NCBI GenBank assembly: GCA_964444825.1
Contig: CAYUIS010000135.1
Span: forward strand, 1 to 15,404
Direction of reading: 5' to 3'
DNA length: 15,404 nucleotides
Source of the DNA: CAYUIS01 sp964444825
GTDB lineage: Bacteria; Chloroflexota; Anaerolineae; B4-G1
Both the position numbers and the translations under genes were made by a program. Under the pieces are notes generated by a model, which saw nothing but the letters and a program-made list of their open reading frames with translations, had not been told where the DNA came from and did not search any database. Positions within the stretch are counted from its first letter, which is position 1. Every line of letters starts with the position of its first letter. This document shows, in pieces, positions 6,797 to 14,558 of the stretch.

Positions 6797-9169
6797 ATGA
6801 CAAAAACCAATCAAAATCTGCGTTCGTCTGCGTCCGATAGATGGTGGGATCTGTTCGCTGCCCTATTGTTGCTCGGCGCCCTGCTGAGTGCCGCCAACCG
6901 CTTGGTCGCAACCCATTGGGGTGAGAATCTGGGTATGGCCCAACTCCTGGCCTTGCTGGGGGTCGTGGCCGGCCTGGCCCTGGGCCAGAGTGTGTTTGCT
7001 CCCCGTCTGGTCACGTGGTTCGCGCTGATGTATGGGCTGTTCGCCGTTCCCTGGCAACTGGCCCTCACGGTAAAAGATGCCGTCCTGTGGATCGAACGTC
7101 TGGCCATCCTTGCCAGTCGACTGTGGCTCGCCCTGGGGCAATTGGTGCGGCAGGAGGCTGTAGAAGATCCCCTGTTCTTTCTGTTCCTGATGAGCAGCCT
7201 CTCGTGGATATTGAGCGTGCACGCCGGTTACACCGTAACTCGGTACGGTCACCCTTGGCGAGCGACGCTGCCCGTTGGTGTGGCGGTGCTCTTTATCCAA
7301 CTCAGCGATCCTCTGCTGCCCCGTCGGGCCTGGTACCTGGCCGCGTACCTGTTCTTCACTCTCCTGCTGGTGGCCCGGCTGATCTACCTTCGCCACCGCG
7401 CCCGTTGGAAAGAGAACCGCGTCCTCCTGCCCCCGTATATCGGGCTGGATGTCACCCGTGTGGTTCTGCAAATCACGCTCCTGTTTGTCGTATTGGCGTG
7501 GACCATGCCGACGCTGGCCTCTGCTCTCTCCGCTGCCCAGCATACCTGGCAGCGCATCACCCGTCCCTTGGACACTGTGGGGGACTATATAGACAATGCA
7601 TTTGCCTCCCTGCGCGGCAACGTCGGCGTGACCTACTCGCTGTTTGCCGAGAGCCTTTACTTGGGCGGCGGCGTGAAACATACGGACGAGGTGGTCATGG
7701 CTGTCGAGGCACAGCCCGATCCTCCTATGCCGGTTCGCTACTACTGGCGCGCCTATGTCTATGACCAATACGCCGACAGCCATTGGAACACCACCGCTTT
7801 CACTATCACGATGCCCATAGCGCCCAGGCGGCCCAGCCTGACTTTTCCAGAGATCGAGGAACGCTGGACGGCCGTCTTTACCGCCACCACTTTTGCTCCC
7901 ATCTCGACCCTCTACGTCCCCTCTCAGCCGCTGTGGGTCAACCGCTACGTCGAGGCTGACATAGCCTACAACACCGATGGCACGGCCGACCTGGCTGTCC
8001 TACGTGCCAGCCCATACGTGCGCGCTCACGATACCTATCGAGTTCGCTCCTCTCTCAGCACCGTCACCATTGCTCAACTCCGCGAGGCTGGCACCGACTA
8101 TCCCAAGTGGGTCGCCGACCGTTATCTGCAGCTTCCCTCCAACATCACCCGCCGCACCCGCGAGTTGGCTCGCGAGATCGCCCTTGACCTGGATAACCCC
8201 TATGACATCGCTGCTGCCATCACCACCTATCTGCGCACCCACATCACCTATCGCGAAACCGTACCCTCCCAACGCCCCTACGGTCAGGATCCGGTGGACT
8301 GGTTTCTCTTTGATCTGCGGGAGGGTTACTGCAACTACTATGCCTCGGCAGAAGTCCTGATGTTGCGATCCCTGGGGATCCCTGCCCGCCTGGCAGTTGG
8401 CTTCGCCCAGGGCGAGCGTGAGAGTGGCAGCAACGTCTACGTCGTGCGCCGGAACAATGCCCACGCCTGGCCTGAGGTCTATTTTCCTGGCCTGGGCTGG
8501 ATCGAATTTGAGCCCACGGTCTCGGAGCCACCCCTCAACCGGCCTCTGGGTCTGGATCAGTCGGACGCCAGCTCGGCGCTGAGGCCCGGCGCGCTATACG
8601 GCGGGGGATTCATCAATGATGAGAACCTCGAGGAGCGGCTGAACAGGCTCTTGGAGGCCGACGAGAGCCTTTCCGAGTCTGCCGATACTGAACCCGCGGG
8701 CGCTTGGAGGACCAGAGCTGTCTGGCTGGTTCCGCCGGCGCTGATCGTGCTCCTGAGTGCTCTGGTCTGGCGTGTACGCCAACGGCGTGGTTCAGCCCCC
8801 CTCGTCGTTCAGTTGGAGGCGGGAATACGCCGGTTGGGCCTGGAGCCTCCCAAGGCGCTGCGCCTGCGGGTCCGCCGCGCGACCCTGTCTCCGTTGGAGC
8901 GTGCTTATCTGGAGCTGAACCAGGCCCTGGCTCGCCTGGGGGCTCCTCCCGCCGCTGCCCACACCCCGATCGAACGCGCCGTGGCCCTGACCAGCCTGCT
9001 GCCAGAGGCAACAGACCCTGTGCAACAATTGCTGGCCGAGTATGAGACCTCGACCTACAGCCCTCGTTTGGGGGATCTCAACATTGCCCAACAGGCCTCT
9101 CGCACGATCTGGATATTGTCTTGGCAAGCCAGGATTCGCCGTCTGTTTGCCTGGTTAGGCACCCAATAG
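6797..9169 (+). CDS. TgpA-like membrane transglutaminase-domain protein
   Basis: The 790-residue protein has about seven N-terminal hydrophobic helices (within residues 17-240), an extracytoplasmic part, a late helix (about 642-661, with VPPALIVLLSALVW) and a C-terminal cytoplasmic domain of DUF4129 type. This is the TgpA/DUF3488 architecture. The transglutaminase core shows EGYCNYYAS with C512, and NNAHAWPEV with H556. Sixteen residues after the His stands E572 in GWIEFEPT, where TgpA of Pseudomonas has Asp; Glu is also common at this site. The triad is therefore probably functional. It is the third gene of the MoxR-DUF58 operon, starting 54 bp after the DUF58 stop. No good Shine-Dalgarno precedes the ATG, so translation may depend on coupling or be inefficient. 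The substrate is unknown; an envelope or peptidoglycan-linked role is inferred. Confidence 0.93.
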   Translation: MTKTNQNLRSSASDRWWDLFAALLLLGALLSAANRLVATHWGENLGMAQLLALLGVVAGLALGQSVFAPRLVTWFALMYGLFAVPWQLALTVKDAVLWIERLAILASRLWLALGQLVRQEAVEDPLFFLFLMSSLSWILSVHAGYTVTRYGHPWRATLPVGVAVLFIQLSDPLLPRRAWYLAAYLFFTLLLVARLIYLRHRARWKENRVLLPPYIGLDVTRVVLQITLLFVVLAWTMPTLASALSAAQHTWQRITRPLDTVGDYIDNAFASLRGNVGVTYSLFAESLYLGGGVKHTDEVVMAVEAQPDPPMPVRYYWRAYVYDQYADSHWNTTAFTITMPIAPRRPSLTFPEIEERWTAVFTATTFAPISTLYVPSQPLWVNRYVEADIAYNTDGTADLAVLRASPYVRAHDTYRVRSSLSTVTIAQLREAGTDYPKWVADRYLQLPSNITRRTRELAREIALDLDNPYDIAAAITTYLRTHITYRETVPSQRPYGQDPVDWFLFDLREGYCNYYASAEVLMLRSLGIPARLAVGFAQGERESGSNVYVVRRNNAHAWPEVYFPGLGWIEFEPTVSEPPLNRPLGLDQSDASSALRPGALYGGGFINDENLEERLNRLLEADESLSESADTEPAGAWRTRAVWLVPPALIVLLSALVWRVRQRRGSAPLVVQLEAGIRRLGLEPPKALRLRVRRATLSPLERAYLELNQALARLGAPPAAAHTPIERAVALTSLLPEATDPVQQLLAEYETSTYSPRLGDLNIAQQASRTIWILSWQARIRRLFAWLGTQ

Positions 9170-9204
9170 CCCTTTGCCGTTTTCCGCAGCCAATACCTGG
9201 TCAA

Positions 9205-9216
9205 GTCAAATTTGAC
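9205..9216. repeat. Perfect 12-bp palindrome
   Basis: GTCAAATTTGAC is self-complementary and lies five bases before the larger palindrome at 9221-9300. It may be an end of that element or an incidental symmetry. Confidence 0.3.
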
Positions 9217-9220
9217 AATC

Positions 9221-9300
9221 CGTCATTCTGAGCGTAGCGAAGAATCTCCCGTCGAACAGGAATCCCCACGACGAGATTCCTCGCTCTGCTCGGAATGACG
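9221..9300. repeat. CTGAGCG-type palindromic element in the convergent junction
   Basis: Two 28-base arms (9221-9248 and 9273-9300) are complementary at 24 positions, with a 24-base loop. The arms share the core TCATTCTGAGCG...GAATCTC with the inner palindrome of the element at 1577-1689, so both belong to one dispersed repeat family. It sits between the ends of two convergent genes, where a strong hairpin could end or protect both transcripts. No T-tract follows on either side. Confidence 0.7.
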
Positions 9301-9312
9301 AGCTATCATAGA

Positions 9313-10116
9313 CTATTGCCACTCTAGTTCACCGCACGACATCCCCTCCCAGTTTGTCCAGCGGCGTGCACACGTCTCTCGCATAATGGATTGTACAAGT
9401 GGGTCCATCTCTGGTGGGTAAACTGGCACAACAAAGCCTGCCGCGCTGCCACCTAGCAATTCGACAAACATATCATAAGATATGCGATAATCAGCCCCAA
9501 GCAGTGGGTCATCCGACACAAACTCATTGGCCGCGTCGTCATACCCTTGAATGACGCGCCAGTGACTGACATCAGACCCGCGTGACAACTGTTGCACAAC
9601 CAACACTGGAATATCGTTGGCCAGCATCAGGCGGACCGTCTGCAGCCTGAGCTCACGATCCACCGGGAAGCGATAGACCCGCGCCATCAATCCGTACCTG
9701 GAGACATAGTACGGGGCAAAACACGGATAGGATACGTGCGCAGATTCCTCAGCGACCTCGCGCTGGATGACCCAGTGATCATAGTAGCCAAGTAGGATGG
9801 CGACGCTGGCGGGGCCGCAGTTGTTGAGCGTCTGCTGCTGATGGTTCACAGGCTCCAGCAGGACCGCCCCCGGCAAGGAGGTGGGGACAGACGTCGGCGT
9901 GGGTGTCAAAGTGGGTGTGGAGGTGGGCACAGGTGTGGGAGTCGACGTTGCCGTCGCTGTGGGGCTCGGCGAGGGCGTGTCCGTCGGCGTGGATGGAACT
10001 CGGGTCGGCGTCCGTGGCACAGGGGTCGCCAGAGGTTCGGTCCCTAGACAGGATGCGGCCAGGGTCAGTCCAATCGCCGCAGCGACCACCACCCTGCAAC
10101 CGGCAGACACGGGCAT
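9313..10116 (-). CDS. C39-like papain-fold peptidase lipoprotein (paralog 2)
   Basis: The 267-residue product has a signal peptide ending LAASC (Cys23), suggesting lipidation; the -3 position is Ala, so the lipobox is imperfect. A Thr/Pro-rich spacer (about 31-80) leads to a Peptidase_C39-like domain. The domain shows LEPVNHQQQTLNNCGPAS with C100, SHWRVIQGYDD with H185 and SDDPL with D203. Such domains are cysteine peptidases or relatives of the bacteriocin double-Gly leader peptidases, but here it is secreted and not fused to an ABC transporter. It is closely similar to the protein at 14559-15338, including PVYPPE.DPLV near the C-terminus. It starts 20 bp after the M1/caspase gene. The ATG at 10116 is only two bases from GAGG. 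A GTG two codons downstream (10110) is better spaced and could be the true start. Confidence 0.82.
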   Translation of the reverse strand: MPVSAGCRVVVAAAIGLTLAASCLGTEPLATPVPRTPTRVPSTPTDTPSPSPTATATSTPTPVPTSTPTLTPTPTSVPTSLPGAVLLEPVNHQQQTLNNCGPASVAILLGYYDHWVIQREVAEESAHVSYPCFAPYYVSRYGLMARVYRFPVDRELRLQTVRLMLANDIPVLVVQQLSRGSDVSHWRVIQGYDDAANEFVSDDPLLGADYRISYDMFVELLGGSAAGFVVPVYPPEMDPLVQSIMRETCARRWTNWEGMSCGELEWQ

Positions 10117-10122
10117 TTCCTC
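10117..10122 (-). promoter_or_regulatory. RBS making the start of the second C39 gene ambiguous
   Basis: On the minus strand GAGGAA abuts the ATG at 10116, too close for normal use, but is spaced about seven bases from the in-frame GTG at 10110-10108. The GTG would remove two residues and leave the signal peptide intact. Confidence 0.45.
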
Positions 10123-10136
10123 GTTACTCGAACGGG

Positions 10137-12458
10137 TCAGGGATACGCGTCCAGGATCAGGTACAGCGGCTCGCCGATGGCGTCATCTATGACCACATCG
10201 GGAAAGGTCGGATCCTGATCGGGGAAACTACCCCCCCTGTGATACATCTCGACAAACTCTGGCACCCCAAAGACCACGTCGTGCATATAGCTGCGCTGTT
10301 GCCCCTCGGCCATCAGCGCAGCTTCCTGGACGGAGATGAGACCGTTTTCGTCGGTGTCAGCGTTGGGGTCGCCAAAGGCCTCGCCAAAGTAGTGCGTGAA
10401 CACCCCTCCGATAATGGGCAACCCCTCTTCTTCGAGGCCACTCCAGCCGTACTCATCCCCAGCCACGGCGGCGATGGAGAGATAGGGCGATGCGTCGCCC
10501 GAGATCACGCCAGTGTAGTTGGCGGCCTGGCACGAATCGATGACCAGCAGGCGTCGGTGGCTGGGGATCTGCTCCCACTCACCGGCAAAGAACTGGTCCC
10601 AGTCCAGCACGTCTCTCAGGTATCTGCCGTGGGCGGCTACGTACAGGAAAACGACGTCGTCCTCGTCGGCGTTTTCGGCCAGCCAATCCAGGTCGTGCTG
10701 CAGGCTCTCTCGGTCAAACTCGCGCAGGTCGCGGATGTGGTTCGGTTCCCAACCGGCGTCCTCGAGCACCCGGCGCATTGTGGTGATACCGATATGGTCC
10801 ACCGGCAGGTCGGTCATTTCCACATCGCTGTAGTCGTCCTTCTGGGCCAGGACGGCCCAGCCATCGACCTTGCTACCGCCAGATGATTCAACGTCAGACG
10901 ATTCAAGAGAGGACGTCGAGGTGACGGCCTCCGCCTTCTCATAGACCCATTCCTCAAACAGAGCAGTCAGGTCACACTGGCAATGCCCTTCGGCAAGTTG
11001 CCGGAACGTATCAGCGGTGCCAATCCCCCACTGGTGAGACTCATAGTAGTCGCGCAGGAACTCGTCAAACACCTCCTGACCCATCTCCTCCGCCAGAGCC
11101 TCGACGAACAGCGGCCCCCGACCATAGACGATCGCACCATATTCGTCCTCCGCATAGGCTCCCGAGGGCAGTCCAATCGGCACATCGGCCCGGTCAACGG
11201 AATCCCAGCGTCCCACCCAGGAATCGCGGAAACCCTCGGCCGCGCGTTCACCGTAGGCATCGACATAGTAGAGGTAGGTGGCGTATTGCACCACCGCCTC
11301 ATCGAGCCAGGGTTCGTCCACCTGATCGTTCCCGACGACGTTGTAGAACCACTGGTGCGCAACCTCGTGCGCCACCACCGACTCGATCATGACCTGGGAG
11401 GGCAACCCCCAAACCTCTGCATCCGGATCATAAAGCGCCAGGGCGATGCCCACGATGCCCGGATACTCTATGCCCAGCGCCTGCATCGGCGTGCCCACGA
11501 TATCGAATTCGGTGTACGGGTAGGTGCCGAACCGCTCGTTGTAGCTCCTCAAGGAGCCCACCCCAAACTCAAGCGCCAGCTCAGCACCCTCGCCTCGCTC
11601 CGTGAAGGCGTAGCTGTTGACCTGGGTCTCTCCCACCGTCTCGCTGACCACCGTGTAGTTGTCGCTGGCAGCGAGGTAGAAATCGCGCACAGGACCAGCG
11701 GCAAAGGTCAGCACCTGCTCTTCCCCCTTGTACTCGCGGCCGACCTCCGCCCCCGAAGCGACAACCGTCAGGTCGGCTGGCCCGGTCACGCGCACCAGGT
11801 AAAAGCTGGCGTCAAAGTAGCTCAGGTCACCGTTGGGCGGTACCACCTCTACGTTCCATCCCTCATCGTCATAGACCGGAATCACCGGGTAGAACTTGTC
11901 CAATACCAACACTTTGTCAAAATAGCCAAACAGGCCATAGTTGCCGGCCATCTCGCGGGCCACTTCCACCGCAAAGTCCATCTCGATGACGATCTGCTCG
12001 CCGGGCTGCAAGATCACCGGCAGCGGCACACGCAGCCCACTATCCTCGAATTCGTAGGCAGGTTCTACGTCCTGGCCATCCACCTTGACCGCAGACACGG
12101 CCACCCTGCCACCGGCTACGTTGGGATACAGGCGGAAGTAGACCGCGTCGAGGGGCTCGTCCTCCCGGTTGGTGTAGCGGACCTCCTCACGGCCTTCCAG
12201 GAGCAGGAGGTCTTGCGAGATTTCGAGGTCAATGTGGTACACGCTCGCACCTGGCAAGCGGTCGAGCACCTCCTGTGCTCCGTCGATGAGCCCCTCGCGG
12301 AAGAGTGTGCGATCCTCCCAGGTGACATCCGATGGATGCGGTGCAACACGGGTTGGGATCGGTGTGCTCGTCGGCGCAGCCGATCGGCAGGCCACGAGCG
12401 ACATAATGACGAGAGCAACATTGAGAAATACAAGCATCTTGACTGTCAAGGACTTCAT
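10137..12458 (-). CDS. M1 metallopeptidase fused to a caspase-like domain, lipoprotein
   Basis: The 773-residue protein begins with a lipoprotein signal peptide (LVAC, Cys24). Residues ~50-510 are an M1 (gluzincin) peptidase: the exopeptidase-type GIEYPG (329-334), the zinc site HEVAH (364-368) with E387 after the canonical 18 residues, and a likely transition-state Tyr445. A Ser-rich linker (about 512-529) leads to a caspase-like domain (about 530-735). It has AAHG (H610) and LVIDSCQAA (C643), the His-Cys dyad of clan CD peptidases, and GGVFTHYF, as in C14 relatives. Inside this domain is a complete EF-hand-type loop, DTDENGLISVQE (701-712). Both active sites look intact. An AAAGGAG site eight bases ahead confirms the start. 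It is the third complete gene of the minus-strand lipoprotein cluster, 46 bp after the FGE-like gene. Cleavage targets are unknown. Confidence 0.9.
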   Translation of the reverse strand: MKSLTVKMLVFLNVALVIMSLVACRSAAPTSTPIPTRVAPHPSDVTWEDRTLFREGLIDGAQEVLDRLPGASVYHIDLEISQDLLLLEGREEVRYTNREDEPLDAVYFRLYPNVAGGRVAVSAVKVDGQDVEPAYEFEDSGLRVPLPVILQPGEQIVIEMDFAVEVAREMAGNYGLFGYFDKVLVLDKFYPVIPVYDDEGWNVEVVPPNGDLSYFDASFYLVRVTGPADLTVVASGAEVGREYKGEEQVLTFAAGPVRDFYLAASDNYTVVSETVGETQVNSYAFTERGEGAELALEFGVGSLRSYNERFGTYPYTEFDIVGTPMQALGIEYPGIVGIALALYDPDAEVWGLPSQVMIESVVAHEVAHQWFYNVVGNDQVDEPWLDEAVVQYATYLYYVDAYGERAAEGFRDSWVGRWDSVDRADVPIGLPSGAYAEDEYGAIVYGRGPLFVEALAEEMGQEVFDEFLRDYYESHQWGIGTADTFRQLAEGHCQCDLTALFEEWVYEKAEAVTSTSSLESSDVESSGGSKVDGWAVLAQKDDYSDVEMTDLPVDHIGITTMRRVLEDAGWEPNHIRDLREFDRESLQHDLDWLAENADEDDVVFLYVAAHGRYLRDVLDWDQFFAGEWEQIPSHRRLLVIDSCQAANYTGVISGDASPYLSIAAVAGDEYGWSGLEEEGLPIIGGVFTHYFGEAFGDPNADTDENGLISVQEAALMAEGQQRSYMHDVVFGVPEFVEMYHRGGSFPDQDPTFPDVVIDDAIGEPLYLILDAYP

Positions 12459-12466
12459 TGTGCTGG

Positions 12467-12473
12467 CTCCTTT
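12467..12473 (-). promoter_or_regulatory. Shine-Dalgarno of the M1/caspase gene
   Basis: AAAGGAG on the minus strand lies eight bases before the ATG at 12458, in the 46-bp gap after the FGE-like gene. It supports the start and independent initiation. Confidence 0.7.
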
Positions 12474-12504
12474 CGTTTCTCAGTTTCCCTGCTGCCTGTC
12501 GTGC

Positions 12505-14442
12505 TCATTCGGCACTTTTGACGCAGCGGAAACCCACCTTGTGGCGCGTATAATCGGGACTGTTCTCACCACGATTGGCGCTGCGTACATCGTCGGGCGT
12601 ATCGTACCACGAGCCGCCTCGCGGTATCCGGGAATCACCCTCAGATGGACCGGTCGGGTTCATCTGCCGCCCAGAGGAATAGTCCACAAACCAATCGGCC
12701 ACCCACTCCCGCACGTTGCCCGCCATATCCAGCGCGCCGCACCAACTCACGCCAGCCGGGAAGCTCCCCACCGGCGCGGTATCTGGGTAACCATCGTCGG
12801 TCGTCTCGTCGTTGACACCTTCACAGTCCACGTCGCAATAGTTCAAGCGCGTTCCATCAAAGGTCTCCCCCCAGGGGAACATCAGTCCTCCCGGCCCGCG
12901 CGCTGCATACTCCCACTCCGCCTCTGTCGGCAGCCGCCCGCCAGCCCAGGCACAATAGTCCGCCGCTTGATCCCACCTGACCCAGATGACAGGATAGTCG
13001 TCGTAATCGCTGTCGTCATAGTAGGAATCGCGCGTGAACGAACCACTCTCCACTGGCGGATCGCAGCTCCCTGCCTGCACGCATTGGCGGTACTGCCCGT
13101 TGGTTACCTCGGTCCGATCGATCCAGAACGCATCCAAGGCGACGGTATGTGCTGGTTGCTCATTCCCGAATGACTCTGGCCGAAGACAAGTGACAAGCGC
13201 GAACTCGCCGCAATACTCCTTGCACAGATCCCGTGCATATCTCAACTCGTCGGCATCGGTACCCATCCGAAACTCGCCCGCTGGCACACTGACCATCACC
13301 ATCCCGTCGGTGGGACGGGTATGGATATCGCCAAGGGAGAGCTCTTCCGATCTCGGTTCCTCGGTCAACACGACCGCTGGCGACTCGACAGGTGCTTCAG
13401 TTGGGTGCTCCCTTAGCGTCGAGTCAGGAACCGATCTAGTCACCACACATCGAAACCCAACGCCGTTGCTGCGACCGTGCTGAATGTCATAGTACCTGTA
13501 GCTGGTGCGGGCATTACAGTGATCTCCGTACCAGTTGCCCCCGCGCAACCCTCGACCCTTTCCTCCCTTGGGGCCTGCGGGGTTCTCGGACGACGAGACG
13601 GCATAATAACCGATGTCATACCAGTCGGTCACCCACTCATAGGCGTTCCCCGCCATATCGGCCGCCCCGTAAGGGCTATCTCCCTCGGGGCTGTAGCTTT
13701 TCACCGGAGTCGTTTCCCCGATGTCCGATTCGCCCGAATTGCACCGCTTCTCGTCAAACTCGTTCCCCCAGGGATACCCCCGCTCGTCGGTCCCCCGTGC
13801 GGCCTTTTCCCACTGCGCCTCTGTCGGCAACCGTCCGCCAGCCCACTCACAGTAGGTCCGCGCTTCATCCCAATTCACACACGTGACCGGATGGTCCCCT
13901 TTTGTCGTGTCGTTATAGGTCGGCTCTCCCAAATCGCAAGCTGGCGGTGCGCATAGCCCCGCCTCGACGCACCGCTGGTACTGGGCGTTGGTCACCTCAG
14001 TCTGGTCGATCCAAAAGCTGTCCAGGTAGACAGCGTGCTGGGGAAGCTCGTCAATGTGGGCGCACGGTTCGCTTTCCACCGATCCCATCTTGAACTCGCC
14101 AGCCGGGACATAGACCATGACCATACGATCTGCAGGGCGAAGCCAGGTGTCTCCCAGGACCGCCTCGCTCGGCGGGGATGGCGGGGTTGGCGTTGGCGTT
14201 GGCGGGAGCGGTGTTGCTGTGGGAGGAACCGCCGTCGGCGTCGGGGGCAGCGGCGTCTCCGTCGGAGGCACCGGTGTCGCGGTCGGCGCGAGAGTGGACG
14301 ACGCAGGCGAAACCAGTGTCGGCGTTGGATTAGATAGTGGCTTAGCACAACTGCCCAGAAACGGTACGGTCAGCACCAATACAACTGCAGTGGCCCCGAC
14401 AAAGGTTCTCCGACCGGTTTCGTAGTTTGAATGTTTTGCCAT
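12505..14442 (-). CDS. Lipoprotein with two tandem FGE/SUMF1-fold domains
   Basis: The 645-residue product has a signal peptide with a canonical lipobox LGSC (Cys32) and a Thr/Pro-rich spacer (about 39-90). Two FGE-sulfatase-fold domains follow, at about 107-333 and 380-643. Both show MVxVPAGEF.MG, WID.TEVTN.QY, GGRLPTEA.WE.AARG, P..MAGN..EWV equivalents and a final GFRCV. They are clearly a tandem duplication; the second has an extra Cys-containing insert near 398-428. True formylglycine-generating enzymes need a Cys pair in the RGGS..C....C segment. Domain 1 has only C309 and domain 2 none there, so sulfatase activation is unlikely. About ten Cys per domain suggest disulfides outside the cell. 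A binding or recognition role is more likely. GGGGAAA stands nine bases before the ATG. It lies between a C39-like gene and the M1/caspase gene. Confidence 0.9.
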   Translation of the reverse strand: MAKHSNYETGRRTFVGATAVVLVLTVPFLGSCAKPLSNPTPTLVSPASSTLAPTATPVPPTETPLPPTPTAVPPTATPLPPTPTPTPPSPPSEAVLGDTWLRPADRMVMVYVPAGEFKMGSVESEPCAHIDELPQHAVYLDSFWIDQTEVTNAQYQRCVEAGLCAPPACDLGEPTYNDTTKGDHPVTCVNWDEARTYCEWAGGRLPTEAQWEKAARGTDERGYPWGNEFDEKRCNSGESDIGETTPVKSYSPEGDSPYGAADMAGNAYEWVTDWYDIGYYAVSSSENPAGPKGGKGRGLRGGNWYGDHCNARTSYRYYDIQHGRSNGVGFRCVVTRSVPDSTLREHPTEAPVESPAVVLTEEPRSEELSLGDIHTRPTDGMVMVSVPAGEFRMGTDADELRYARDLCKEYCGEFALVTCLRPESFGNEQPAHTVALDAFWIDRTEVTNGQYRQCVQAGSCDPPVESGSFTRDSYYDDSDYDDYPVIWVRWDQAADYCAWAGGRLPTEAEWEYAARGPGGLMFPWGETFDGTRLNYCDVDCEGVNDETTDDGYPDTAPVGSFPAGVSWCGALDMAGNVREWVADWFVDYSSGRQMNPTGPSEGDSRIPRGGSWYDTPDDVRSANRGENSPDYTRHKVGFRCVKSAE

Positions 14443-14558
14443 AATGATCGATTTCCCCTATGGATGATAACGTCCTGCCTTCGCGCTTCTGCCAGCGTAC
14501 ACCTCTGAAGAAACCACTTGTTCCGGGCCGCCTAACTAGACGGGCTTTCTGGGGTAGG

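Noticed and set aside
10983..12521. Long plus-strand open frame of 512 codons opposite the M1/caspase gene
   Set aside because: The opposite strand carries intact M1 and signal-peptide motifs with a good Shine-Dalgarno. The plus frame shows no domain and is a codon-bias shadow.
12505..14442. Diversity-generating retroelement target in the FGE-fold protein
   Set aside because: The C-terminal GGSW...GFRC segment resembles such variable regions, but the codons at the candidate positions are mixed (ACG, GTA, GAG as well as NNC/NNT), and no template repeat or reverse transcriptase is in the window. It is simply the family consensus.
12505..14442. Formylglycine-generating (sulfatase-activating) enzyme
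   Set aside because: The catalytic Cys pair is missing from both domains and no sulfatase gene is nearby.
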